Shown here: one piece after another, positions 53,424 to 61,713 of the stretch | Position numbering within the stretch: position 1 is the stretch's first letter | Layout of the letters: each line of letters begins with the position of its first letter | NCBI GenBank assembly: GCA_003248775.1 | Contig: QFQX01000021.1 | Span: 1-64,000, forward strand | Direction of reading: 5' to 3' | DNA: 64,000 bases | Source: Shinella sp. | GTDB taxonomy: Bacteria; Pseudomonadota; Alphaproteobacteria; Rhizobiales; Rhizobiaceae | The notes under the pieces: generated by a model | Database searches by the model: none | Seen by the model: the letters and a program-made list of their open reading frames with translations, nothing else | What the model was told of the DNA's origin: nothing | Position numbers and translations under genes: made by a program

Positions 53424-55232
53424 TCAGGCCTCCGGGCTCTCGAAGAGCGGCACGATTTCCATCTGTGGCACGGTGACGAGGCCCATGTCGGTGATACGGA
53501 TTTCCGGGATGACCGAAAGCGGGATCAGGTTGAAGCCCATGTAGGGGATGGTGCAGCCGGCCTTTTCCCATTCGACCTTGAGCGCCTGCACTTGCCTGGC
53601 CACCTCATGCACGCGCTTGTCGGAAAGGAGACCAGCGATCGGCAGCGGCACGATGGCCGTGACCTTGCCATCCTGCACGACGCAGGCGCCACCCTGATGC
53701 TCCTCGATGGCGCGCAGCGCCACCTGCATATCCGCTTCGTTGGTGCCGGCGATGATGATGTTGTGGCTGTCATGACCGACGGAAGAGCCGACCGCGCCGC
53801 TCTTAAGGGCGAAGTTGGAGAGCAGGCCATAGGCGACGTTTCCGGCCGACTTGCCGTGACGCTCGATCACTGTGACGAAGCAGAGGCCGTGACGTTCGAA
53901 ATGGGTCTGCCAGTCGTTAGCCGGTTCCAGTTCGACCTTCACATGGCCGAGAATGATGCCCGGCAGCTCGGTCTTGATCGTGTTGGCAACGACCTTTTCG
54001 GTCGGCAGCTCCGGTGTCAGTTTCACGGCCTTGGGAAGCTTGACCGTGTGATAGGCGGCTTCCGGGTAGCGCCACGGCTTCGACAGGGTTTCGTCGAGCA
54101 GCGGCGTGATCTTCTTCTGGTCGACGACGAGTTCGCCGCCATACCAGGTGCTCACCGGCTTCAGGTCGTCGTCGAGCATGACGAGGTCGGCGCGGCGGCT
54201 GCCGCCCATGCCGCCGATCTCGTTTTCCATGCCGAAGCGGCTGGCGCCATGCAGCGAGCCCATGGCCCAGGCCTGCTCGGGCGTCATGCCGGCCTTGCGG
54301 GCTTCGCGCACCACCCAGTCGAGGCCGAAGTTCAGGAGGTCGTCGGCGTCGCGGTCGTCGGTGCACACCGCGATACGCTTGTGGGAAGAGCCGAGTTCGG
54401 TCACCGTTTTGATGGCTTCCGGCAGCGAGTGCCAGGGCGTGGTCGGCGGGCCGCCGCGCAGGAAGAGCCATATGCCCGCTTCCAGCATGTCGTCTGCGAT
54501 ATCGCGGTCGATGGCTTCATGGGTGTCGGTCACGCCAGATGCGGCATAAGCGGAGACGAATTCGCGGCCGTAGACATGGCCGGAGACGGGCCGTCCGCGT
54601 GAAAGGGCGGCCGCCAGAATGGCGTGCGAACGTTCATCGCCCATGGTGACCGGCACGAAGTCCATCTTCTCGCCGAGCGCCACGGCTTCGGGCCACTTGT
54701 CGAACAGGGCCGCGATCTTTTCCGGCGTCAGGTCGCCGCCGGCGGTTTCCAGTTCCGGCGATGTGGCGGGGACGGTCGAGGGCACCGTGAGGAAGATGGA
54801 AAGCGGCGCATGGCGGGCGTCTTCCAGCATGGCCTCGACGCCGGCGACGTCCATGACGTTGCCGATTTCGTGGCTGTCGCAGAAGATGGTGGTGGTGCCG
54901 TTCAGGAGGGCGGCTTCGGCATAGGCGCAGGCCGTCACCATGCTCGATTCGATATGGATATGCGGATCGACGAGACCGGGAGCGATGATGCCGCCCCTGG
55001 CGTCATAGAGTTTCGCGGAGCCGTTGCGGTAGGTGCCGACCGGCTTGACGGCAGCGATGCGGCCGCCGGAAATCCACACTTCGCGGTCGGGCAGGATGCG
55101 CTCGGAATAGGTTGAAAGCACCCGGGCGCCGGTGATGACGAGATCGGGCGAAACGCGGCCGGACGCGACGTCTGCGAGCTTGCGGGTCATCGTCGCAAGC
55201 GGGGCGACGGAAAAGCGGGTGATGGGTGGCAT
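53424..55232 (-). CDS. ade: Adenine deaminase
   Basis: The ATG at 55232 gives 602 residues, the usual length. The first metal motif is GLVDPHIHIESS (His91, His93), then IFCDSHEIGNV, and the C-terminal adenine-deaminase domain contains KSGAVGSSVGHDSHNIIIAGTN (shown in part: VGHDSHNIIIAGTN). It converts adenine to hypoxanthine plus ammonia with a binuclear metal. It belongs to the purine-related cluster and would use adenine freed from a substituted adenine or taken up as such. Confidence 0.92.
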   Translation of the reverse strand: MPPITRFSVAPLATMTRKLADVASGRVSPDLVITGARVLSTYSERILPDREVWISGGRIAAVKPVGTYRNGSAKLYDARGGIIAPGLVDPHIHIESSMVTACAYAEAALLNGTTTIFCDSHEIGNVMDVAGVEAMLEDARHAPLSIFLTVPSTVPATSPELETAGGDLTPEKIAALFDKWPEAVALGEKMDFVPVTMGDERSHAILAAALSRGRPVSGHVYGREFVSAYAASGVTDTHEAIDRDIADDMLEAGIWLFLRGGPPTTPWHSLPEAIKTVTELGSSHKRIAVCTDDRDADDLLNFGLDWVVREARKAGMTPEQAWAMGSLHGASRFGMENEIGGMGGSRRADLVMLDDDLKPVSTWYGGELVVDQKKITPLLDETLSKPWRYPEAAYHTVKLPKAVKLTPELPTEKVVANTIKTELPGIILGHVKVELEPANDWQTHFERHGLCFVTVIERHGKSAGNVAYGLLSNFALKSGAVGSSVGHDSHNIIIAGTNEADMQVALRAIEEHQGGACVVQDGKVTAIVPLPIAGLLSDKRVHEVARQVQALKVEWEKAGCTIPYMGFNLIPLSVIPEIRITDMGLVTVPQMEIVPLFESPEA

Positions 55233-55273
55233 AAGTGTTTCCTGTGCCTTCTGTGGCCGAGTATTGATATGAA

Positions 55274-55467
55274 GTCCCCTCCCCAACCCCTTCCCCACAG
55301 GGGGGAGGGGCTCTACCTCAGCGCGATGCGACAAGGCGGGGAAGTTAATTCGTGTCCTCTCCCTGTTGAGGGAGGTCAATATTCAAAGCTGCCTTTTCCT
55401 CATTGATCTCGCGACGGGGCCGCAGCTTGGCCCCTCCCCCTTGTGGGGAGGGGTTGGGGAGGGGACT
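55274..55467. repeat. RIME-like inverted repeat pair (class B)
   Basis: Arm 55274-55312 (CCCCTCCCCAACCCCTTCCC...GGGGAGGGGC) and arm 55430-55467 (CCCCTCCCCCTTGTGGGGAG...GGGGAC) are inverse copies, 115 bp apart. They fill the gap between GST-like and adenine deaminase genes. Confidence 0.7.
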
Positions 55468-55496
55468 ATGCCCTTCGTTCAGAAGGCCATCAGGCC

Positions 55497-56129
55497 TCAA
55501 TGATAATCCGGAATGCCCGGCATGGTCTTGAATCCGGGCAGGGTGCGGAAGCGGCGGATCCAGCGGCGGAGCGCGGGGAATTCGTCGTGATCGATGCCGA
55601 AGTCGCGGGACAGCGCGAAGATCGGGAATAGCGTCAGGTCGGCGAGCGTCGGCGCGGTGCCGGCGAACCACTCGATGCCGTCGAACTGGCGAAGCGTCAT
55701 GTGGTCGTCCATGATGCGGAAGGCGCGGCGGGCGGCGGCCTTCAGTGCCTCGAAATCGCCCGGCAGGCCGAACAGTGCGACCTTGCGCGCGGTGATCGCA
55801 TCGGGCAGGATCGAGGCCGAGAAGGTCAGCCACTGCATGGTGGCGGCGAAGGCGGCGGTATCCGCCGGGAGCCACGCGCCCGAGGCGTCATAGGCCTTGG
55901 CGAGGTGGGCGAGGATCGCCTCCGTGCCGTAAAGCGTGAGGTCGCCGTCCGTCAGGACCGGCAGCGCTCCGAGCGGATTGAGCGCCAGCATGGCCGGGCT
56001 CTTTTCCTCATGACCGGGAACCATATCGACGGCGTAGGTCGTATAGTCCTTGCCGAGCATGGAAAGCAGCAGGCGGACGCGGTAGCAGCTGTCGTCGAGT
56101 TCGTAATTGTAGAGCGTGAGTGCGGACAT
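55497..56129 (-). CDS. GST-family protein (NdmE-like by context)
   Basis: A 210-residue protein with an N-terminal thioredoxin-like domain (LTLYNYELDDSCYRVRLLLS; NPLGALPVLTDGDLTLYGTEAIL) and a helical C-terminal domain (FAGTAPTLADLTLFPIFAL). Its start overlaps the stop of the Rieske gene by 1 bp. GST relatives normally use glutathione, but NdmE of Pseudomonas putida is a GST-like protein needed to assemble the Rieske-less N7-demethylase with its reductase. The presence of a Rieske-less oxygenase in this cluster makes the same structural role plausible. Ordinary glutathione transfer remains possible. Confidence 0.85.
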   Translation of the reverse strand: MSALTLYNYELDDSCYRVRLLLSMLGKDYTTYAVDMVPGHEEKSPAMLALNPLGALPVLTDGDLTLYGTEAILAHLAKAYDASGAWLPADTAAFAATMQWLTFSASILPDAITARKVALFGLPGDFEALKAAARRAFRIMDDHMTLRQFDGIEWFAGTAPTLADLTLFPIFALSRDFGIDHDEFPALRRWIRRFRTLPGFKTMPGIPDYH

Positions 56130-56854
56130 CAGGCAACCTCCGCCATGAGCGCGCCGGGAGCCGATGCCTCCAGTGTGCCGCGCAGGGCTTCAGCCCAGCG
56201 GGCGACGGGTGCGCGCAGTGCCGCGGCCTTGCCGTCCGTGTCGTCGATCAGGATGTGAAGCGCCGTCTTCGCCGCGCCAACGGTCTGTGCGGCGACGAGA
56301 ATCCGGGTGGTTCCGGCGGTCAGCGCCCAGCAATTGGCGGTGAGTTTTTCAAGAGAGGCAGGGGCGGGAGCAGAGCCTGGTTCCGGAAGCTCGGCCTTCT
56401 CCAGAGCCGACAGAGCGAATTCGAGGGAGCAATCGGCATAGAGGCTGCGGACCGGCACGACGGCACCGAGATCCGGAACGCCGGCGACATCGGCATCGGC
56501 GGCTAGCGCCGTCCAGATGAGGCCGCTGTTTTCTTCTACAGCGTAGGTGGGGATCTTGATGGTCTTCGGCACTTCGAGGTCGGGATGGGCCGGGATGTGC
56601 TGGCACTGGCCGGCGGTGTCATAGGCCCAGCCGTGATAGAGGCAGGCGATGTGATCGCCGCGCACGAAGCCGAAGCTCATGCGCATGCCGCGATGGGGAC
56701 AGCGGTCTTCCCAGACATGCGCCGCACCCTTGCTGTCACGCCATACGACGATTTCCGCGCCGTTTATCACCGCGCCGGCCGATGTGCCTGCTTCGATCGA
56801 TACGGAGAGCGCCACCGGCATCCAACCCGTTTCCCTGGCCGTTTCCTTGGTCAT
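56129..56854 (-). CDS. Stand-alone Rieske [2Fe-2S] protein
   Basis: The ATG at 56854 gives 241 residues. The Rieske ligands are DRCPHRGMRM (Cys52, His54) and ACLYHGWAYD (Cys71, His74). After the Rieske domain there is about 140 residues without the NxxDxxHxxxxH iron motif, so this is not a complete oxygenase. It could supply the cluster that the oxygenase at 47.2 kb lacks, as the extra N-terminal Rieske domain of NdmD does. It is coupled to the GST-like gene (1-bp overlap) and follows the acylphosphatase-like gene by 20 bp. Confidence 0.88.
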   Translation of the reverse strand: MTKETARETGWMPVALSVSIEAGTSAGAVINGAEIVVWRDSKGAAHVWEDRCPHRGMRMSFGFVRGDHIACLYHGWAYDTAGQCQHIPAHPDLEVPKTIKIPTYAVEENSGLIWTALAADADVAGVPDLGAVVPVRSLYADCSLEFALSALEKAELPEPGSAPAPASLEKLTANCWALTAGTTRILVAAQTVGAAKTALHILIDDTDGKAAALRAPVARWAEALRGTLEASAPGALMAEVA

Positions 56855-56874
56855 CTTCAAATCCCCTTCAAAAA

Positions 56875-57135
56875 TCAGTCCTGTCGAACCGGCGTCAGTC
56901 TGCTCTCCGAGCGACTGACATCCAGAACGATGCAATCATAAGGCCCGAGGCTGCAGGCCATCTCGAACATGTCGACCAGATCCTCCTGCCCGGCGACATG
57001 GACGGCGACCGCGCTCTTGCTGCAGTCATCGATGCGCAGGTCGAGATCGAGCCGACCGGCGCGATGGCGCACGAAGCCGATGAAGCTGTCACAGTCCAAC
57101 TGGCCCCTGAACACGAAATCCACGGCGCGGTTCAT
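56875..57135 (-). CDS. Small acylphosphatase-like protein
   Basis: An 86-residue protein from the ATG at 57135; the longer frame to 57261 is not credible. The sequence begins MNRAVDFVFRGQLDCDSF and contains IGFVRHRAGRLDLDLRI and VAVHVAGQEDLVDMFEMAC, an arrangement like the ferredoxin-fold acylphosphatase family. The catalytic GxVQGVxFR loop is altered, so enzymatic activity is doubtful. It heads the operon with the Rieske and GST-like proteins and may be a small accessory subunit. The ribosome site is weak. Confidence 0.65.
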   Translation of the reverse strand: MNRAVDFVFRGQLDCDSFIGFVRHRAGRLDLDLRIDDCSKSAVAVHVAGQEDLVDMFEMACSLGPYDCIVLDVSRSESRLTPVRQD

Positions 57136-57243
57136 GCCGGGGCCTTGCCTGGACTGGGATGTGCGGGGCGGGTTTTCGCTTCCGATCCGGTTTCCTGTCT
57201 GTCGTGCAAGCTGCTCTGTTCCTCTGGTTGTCTTTTGTGCTTT

Positions 57244-57260
57244 TGCACAAATTGTGTGCA
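57244..57260. promoter_or_regulatory. NtrC-type binding site
   Basis: TGCAC-AAATTGT-GTGCA matches the TGCAC-N7-GTGCA dyad of NtrC enhancers. It is about 350 bp upstream of the predicted sigma-54 start and 109 bp upstream of the Rieske operon. A half site (TTTGGTGCG, near 57286) lies close by. Confidence 0.55.
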
Positions 57261-57573
57261 TGCCTTGTATTTCATCAATCTAGCCTTTGGTGCGAGCAGG
57301 TTTCAAGCGGTTTTTTCGCCGCAGATGTTGCCTTTTACGCACCATGGTCTCCCTGTTTTTCCCACTATTCGGAACATCGGCAATTTGGAAAGGTCGGGAA
57401 CAGAAGGCGGTTTCTTCGGTCGTACGAGAGATTTTCCGGGCTTTTTCCGAGGGTTGGCGGATGTTCGCCCCGGGATGGGCGGGATGGCTCCGGTTGACGA
57501 TCGTCAAGGTTTCCGAGGGTGGGCTTTTCCCGGCATTCCGCATTGCAGGTCGTTTGGCCGATGCGGGTTCAGA

Positions 57574-57590
57574 CTGGCACGGTTGTTGCG
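57574..57590 (+). promoter_or_regulatory. Sigma-54 (RpoN) promoter
   Basis: CTGGCACGGTTGTTGCG matches the -24/-12 consensus YTGGCACG-N4-TTGCW at all but the last position, with the invariant GG and GC exactly 10 bp apart. Transcription would start near 57601, 70 bp before the binding-protein ATG. Confidence 0.8.
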
Positions 57591-57673
57591 TTTCTGAACG
57601 GATGGCGTCCCGGTGAGCGAATGGAAACCCGCTTTTCGTCATAGGCGCGTTATAACCAAACCAAGGGGTTCAC

Positions 57674-58789
57674 ATGATCGACTTGCGTAATCTTTCCCGT
57701 CGCGGCTTCCTCAATATGGCCGCCGCCGGTAGTGCCTCGCTGATGCTTCCCGCCGGTCTCGTGCGTCCGGCCATGGCCGCCGCTCCGCTGCCGGCCGTCA
57801 AGGAGGAAGACGCCATCGTCGGCTTCGGCCATGTCGGCCCGATCACGGACGAAGGCTGGACCTGGAGCCACCATCAGGGTCTGCTCGCGGTGAAGGAAAA
57901 GTTTCCGAAGCTGAAGAAGATCATCGAAGTCGAGAACGTTCCGTACTCCGCCGACGCGACCCGCACCTACCGCCAGTTCGTGTCGGAAGGTGCAAACATG
58001 ATCTTCGACACCTCGTCGACCGGCGACTTCCTGCATGAAGTCGTGCGCCGCGCACCGGAAGTCGCGTTCATGGAATGCAACGGCCACCAGACGATGGACA
58101 ATCTCGGCTGGTACTACCTCGCTCACTGGTATCCGACCTACGTCATCGGTGTTGCCGCCGGCATGCTGTCGAAGACCGGCAAGCTCGGCTATGTCGCGTC
58201 CTTCCCGGTCGCCTCGGTCTATGCCTCGACCAACGCCTTCCTGATGGGCGCGCGCACCGTTAACCCGAACGCCACGCTGCAGACCATCGTCATCAACTCG
58301 TGGTTCGATCCGCAGGCCGCAAGCCAGGCCGGCACCGCGCTGGTCGACAACGGCTGTGACTTCCTGTTCGGCATCATGGACGAGGCCGCATACCTGCAGG
58401 TCGCCGAAAAGCGCGGCGTCTGGGCTGCGATGTGGAACACCGACATCCGCCGCTACGGCCCGAACTCCTACGTTTCCTCCGTCATCATCGACTTCAAGGA
58501 CTTCTACGTCGATCAGGTCAAGAAACGTCTCGCCGGCGAGTGGACGCCGTCCGAAACCCTGCTGGCCATGGGTTCCGGCGTCGATCGCGACATCTGGGGC
58601 GAGAAAGTTCCGGCCGAAGTCGGCAAGGCTGCGGACGCGGTTCGTGACAAGATCCTGGGCGGCTGGTCGCCGTTTGCCGGCGAACTTAAGGATTCCAAGG
58701 GCAATGTGAAGGTCGCCGCCGGTCAGAAGATGACCGAGATGGAACTCTACAACTGGGATTGGTCCGTCGAAGGCGTCACCGGCCTCTGA
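57674..58789 (+). CDS. BMP/PnrA-family nucleoside-type binding protein
   Basis: A 371-residue secreted protein with a twin-arginine signal (SRRGFLNMAAAGSASLML...AMAA). The mature fold has FGHVGPITDEGWTWSHHQG and GYVASFPVASVYASTNAFLMG, typical of the basic membrane protein family, whose members bind purine nucleosides, nucleobases or related compounds. It feeds the tandem ATPase and two permeases downstream. A sigma-54 promoter precedes it and a terminator-like hairpin follows. Confidence 0.9.
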   Translation: MIDLRNLSRRGFLNMAAAGSASLMLPAGLVRPAMAAAPLPAVKEEDAIVGFGHVGPITDEGWTWSHHQGLLAVKEKFPKLKKIIEVENVPYSADATRTYRQFVSEGANMIFDTSSTGDFLHEVVRRAPEVAFMECNGHQTMDNLGWYYLAHWYPTYVIGVAAGMLSKTGKLGYVASFPVASVYASTNAFLMGARTVNPNATLQTIVINSWFDPQAASQAGTALVDNGCDFLFGIMDEAAYLQVAEKRGVWAAMWNTDIRRYGPNSYVSSVIIDFKDFYVDQVKKRLAGEWTPSETLLAMGSGVDRDIWGEKVPAEVGKAADAVRDKILGGWSPFAGELKDSKGNVKVAAGQKMTEMELYNWDWSVEGVTGL

Positions 58790-58797
58790 GCTGTCGC

Positions 58798-58836
58798 GAC
58801 GGCGGGGAGGTCTGGCACCTTCCCCGCCGTCTTCCT
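58798..58836 (+). terminator. Terminator-like hairpin after the binding-protein gene
   Basis: GACGGCGGGGAGG pairs with CCTTCCCCGCCGTC (one bulge) 8 bp after the stop, followed by TTCCTC. It may partly terminate so that the binding protein exceeds the membrane components. Confidence 0.6.
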
Positions 58837-58938
58837 CGGGCCTGTCCCGAGGATCTGCTTCGCGTGCCGCTTGCTCGTCACCAGCGAACCTATCGTGCCT
58901 GTCCCGTGGCAGTGGATGCTCGGGACAAGACCGAGCAC
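58834..58938. repeat. Rhizobial dispersed repeat fragment
   Basis: CTCGGGCCTGTCCCGAGG is a palindrome and recurs inverted as GCTCGGGACAAGACCGAGC at 58919-58937. It fills much of the 281 bp before the ATPase gene. I recall similar repeats from rhizobial genomes but cannot verify. Confidence 0.4.
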
Positions 58939-59070
58939 GGCGGCAGGGCGGATGGCAAGATATAGCCCGGGTCCTTCTCCATCTGCGCAAGGAACCGGTT
59001 CAACCCAAGTGAAAGGGGTTTTGCCCCTTCCTCACCTGCATCGTTCCATTTCTCGTTTGCGATAGGCCGC

Positions 59071-60654
59071 ATGTCAGAACCAACCCAAAGATACGTGGTG
59101 CCGTCCGGCACGGCCCCGCTGGTGCAGCTGAAGGGGATCGCCAAATATTTCCCAGGCGTGATCGCCAACCAGGATGTCGACATCGAAGTCATGCCCGGCG
59201 AGATCCATGCGCTGTTGGGCGAAAACGGCGCCGGCAAATCGACGCTGATGAACATCCTCACGGGGATCTACCAGCCGGACGCCGGCGAGATCATCATCGA
59301 CGGTTACGCGCAGCAGTTTTCCTCGCCATTGCAGGCGATTGCTGCCGGTATCGGCATGGTTCACCAGCACTTCAAGCTGGTGAATGCCTTCACTGTTGCG
59401 GAAAACATTCATCTCGGCTGGAGCGAAACGCCGCGCCGTGCATCCGCTGCCGTCCTCGAGGCGCGCACCGCGGCGCTTGCCGAGAAATACAATCTTCAGG
59501 TTCGGCCATCGGCGCGGATCACCGAGCTTTCCACCGGCGAGCAGCAGCGGGTGGAAATCTTGCGCGTTCTGGCGCGGCAGGCGAAGGTGCTGATCCTCGA
59601 CGAGCCGACCGCCGTCCTGACGCCGGCCGAGGCGCGGGAACTGTTCAAGGCGCTCCGCGACTTCGTCGCCGGCGGCAATGCCGTCATCTTCATTTCCCAC
59701 AAGCTGGACGAAGTGCTCGAAATTTCCGACCGCGTCTCGATCCTGCGCGGCGGCCGAAAGATCGGTACGGAATTTTCGGCCGACTGTACGCCGGCAAAGC
59801 TTGCCCGCTTGATGGTCGGCCGCGACATCGTGCTGGCCGACATGCGCGGACGGCCGGAAGGGGCCGCGCCGATTTCCGAAAAGCCGGTGATGAGCCTGCA
59901 GAATGTCTTCGCGCTCAACGACGGCGGGAGCGAAGCGCTGGAGGGCATCAACCTCGATATCCGCGCAGGCGAGATCGTCGGCGTTGCAGGTGTGGCCGGC
60001 AACGGGCAGCGCGAGCTTTCGCAGATCCTGACCGGCACGCGCGCCATCTCCGCCGGGCGGATCGTCATCGACGGGGAAACCGTCACGCGGGCGGATGCGG
60101 CCGAATTCGTGGACCGCGGCATCGGCCATATTCCCGAAGACCGCCTGCACAGCGGTCTGGCACCGGGGCTTTCGATCACCGTCAACGCGGTGATGCGCGA
60201 ATACCGCAAGCCGCCGGTGACGTCGGGCGGGGTCTACAAGCCGGGTGCCGCCAATGCGCTTGCCCGCGAGATCGCATCCGTCGCGGAAGTCGCCATTCCC
60301 GATTTCGGCATGCCGATCCGCAACCTTTCCGGTGGTAACCAGCAGCGTCTCGTCGCGCGCCGTGAAATACGGGTCGCCTCCAAGATCCTCGTTGCCGCCT
60401 ATCCGAGCCGTGGTCTCGATGTCGGCGCGATCAACACCATGCTGCGCTACATCGTGGAACTCAGGAACGCCGGCGCCGGGATCGTGCTGATCTCGGAAGA
60501 GCTGGAGGAATTGCTGAACCTCTCCGACCGTATCGCGGTGCTTTATGAAGGGAAGATCATGGGCATCGTCGAGAATGACAATGTCGACATCGAGGAAATC
60601 GGTCTGCTGATGGGCGGGCGCACGCGCGGCGGAAAGGAGGCGGCCCATGGCTAA
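59071..60654 (+). CDS. Nucleoside-type ABC transporter, tandem ATP-binding protein (YufO/NupO-like)
   Basis: A 527-residue double ATPase like RbsA. The first cassette has Walker A GENGAGKST and signature LSTGEQQRVEILRVLA, with Walker B VLILDEPTAVL; the second has GVAGNGQRELSQIL, signature LSGGNQQRLVARREI and a degenerate Walker B. It energises nucleoside/nucleobase-type uptake with the two permeases that follow and overlaps the first by 8 bp. Confidence 0.9.
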   Translation: MSEPTQRYVVPSGTAPLVQLKGIAKYFPGVIANQDVDIEVMPGEIHALLGENGAGKSTLMNILTGIYQPDAGEIIIDGYAQQFSSPLQAIAAGIGMVHQHFKLVNAFTVAENIHLGWSETPRRASAAVLEARTAALAEKYNLQVRPSARITELSTGEQQRVEILRVLARQAKVLILDEPTAVLTPAEARELFKALRDFVAGGNAVIFISHKLDEVLEISDRVSILRGGRKIGTEFSADCTPAKLARLMVGRDIVLADMRGRPEGAAPISEKPVMSLQNVFALNDGGSEALEGINLDIRAGEIVGVAGVAGNGQRELSQILTGTRAISAGRIVIDGETVTRADAAEFVDRGIGHIPEDRLHSGLAPGLSITVNAVMREYRKPPVTSGGVYKPGAANALAREIASVAEVAIPDFGMPIRNLSGGNQQRLVARREIRVASKILVAAYPSRGLDVGAINTMLRYIVELRNAGAGIVLISEELEELLNLSDRIAVLYEGKIMGIVENDNVDIEEIGLLMGGRTRGGKEAAHG

Positions 60655-61693
60655 CATTCGCCTCCAGCGCCTGCCTTCGGCGCATCCCGGCATGGCCATC
60701 GGCGCGCGGTTCGCCGCCATTGCGATTGCCCTCATTTTCGCAGGCCTCGTGCTGGCCGCGACCGGCAACGATCCGATCGGGCTTGCCGGACAGGTCATCG
60801 GCGCGTCCTTCGGCTCGACCTACGGCATGGAAGACCTTGGCCTCGTCGTCATTCCGCTGATCCTGACCGGCCTTGCGGTCACTGTCGGCCAGCAGATCGG
60901 CGCGTGGAACATCGGTGCGGAAGGCCAGTTCTATGCCGGTGCCTTCGCTGCGACCGCCGTCGGCCTGTTCATTCCCGCATCGGAGCCTGTCAGCCTCGTC
61001 CTGATGTTTGCGGCCGGCCTCTTCGGCGGCGCGGTGTGGATCCTCATTCCAACGCTGGCGCGGGCCTATGCCAACGTCAACGAACTCATCACCACGTTGC
61101 TGCTCAATTTCGTCGCCGTGCTGATGGTCTATTATGTCTCGACGGATGTCTGGCGTGACCGTTCCGGTATGGCCAATTCATCGACGCCGCGTATTCCCGC
61201 CGAAGTGCCGGAATTCTGGGGCCTCGTGCATTGGGGCCTGCCCATCGCCGTGCTTCTGGCAATCGGGATCTCGCTGCTGCTCGCGTTTTCGAAATGGGGT
61301 TACGAGGTGCGCCTCGTCGGCTCCAATCCGTCGGCCGGCAAATATGCGGGCATCAAGGCGAAGAAGCATCTGGTCACGGTGATGCTGATATCCGGGGCCG
61401 TTGCCGGGCTTGCCGGTATGCTGGAGGTGGCCGGCACGGTGCATCGCCTGCAAGGCGGCATTTCCAACAATTTCGGCTATCTCGGCATCATGGTGGCGGT
61501 TCTGGCGCGCGGCTCCTGCATCGGGGTCATTTTCTCCGGTGCGCTGATGGGCTTCATCCTCAATTCCGGCATCATCCTGCAGACGCAGGGTCTCACCACT
61601 TCGGCGGTGCTGGCCATGACCGGCCTGATCCTGTTTTTGACAGCGATCGGCGACGAACTCGCGCATTACCGCTTCGTGCGGGACAAGGCGTAA
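60647..61693 (+). CDS. Nucleoside-type ABC permease 1 (YufP/NupP-like)
   Basis: A 348-residue membrane protein with multiple hydrophobic segments. Family sequence includes GAWNIGAEGQFYAGA, TLLLNFVAVLMVYYV and VRLVGSNPSAGKYAGIKAKK. These permeases accompany BMP binding proteins. It overlaps the ATPase gene by 8 bp and is 20 bp before the second permease. Confidence 0.9.
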   Translation: MANIRLQRLPSAHPGMAIGARFAAIAIALIFAGLVLAATGNDPIGLAGQVIGASFGSTYGMEDLGLVVIPLILTGLAVTVGQQIGAWNIGAEGQFYAGAFAATAVGLFIPASEPVSLVLMFAAGLFGGAVWILIPTLARAYANVNELITTLLLNFVAVLMVYYVSTDVWRDRSGMANSSTPRIPAEVPEFWGLVHWGLPIAVLLAIGISLLLAFSKWGYEVRLVGSNPSAGKYAGIKAKKHLVTVMLISGAVAGLAGMLEVAGTVHRLQGGISNNFGYLGIMVAVLARGSCIGVIFSGALMGFILNSGIILQTQGLTTSAVLAMTGLILFLTAIGDELAHYRFVRDKA

Positions 61694-61713
61694 AGGGCGA
61701 AAGGACTGCTATC

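Larger units (their letters stand above)
57136..57673. other. Divergent 538-bp regulatory spacer
   Basis: It separates the minus-strand Rieske operon from the plus-strand nucleoside-type importer. It holds an NtrC-type site, a sigma-54 promoter and a TTTGTGC-TTTT-GCACAAA dyad (57234-57251). Open frames in it are short and unconvincing. The part 57300-57560 is unassigned. Confidence 0.6.

Noticed and set aside
57287..57616. 109-codon frame in the divergent spacer before the importer
   Set aside because: It overlaps the sigma-54 promoter and has no ribosome site or known domain.
61231..61713. Long 5' extension of the second nucleoside permease frame
   Set aside because: It is a shadow of the first permease gene; the ATG at 61714 begins the typical N-terminus.
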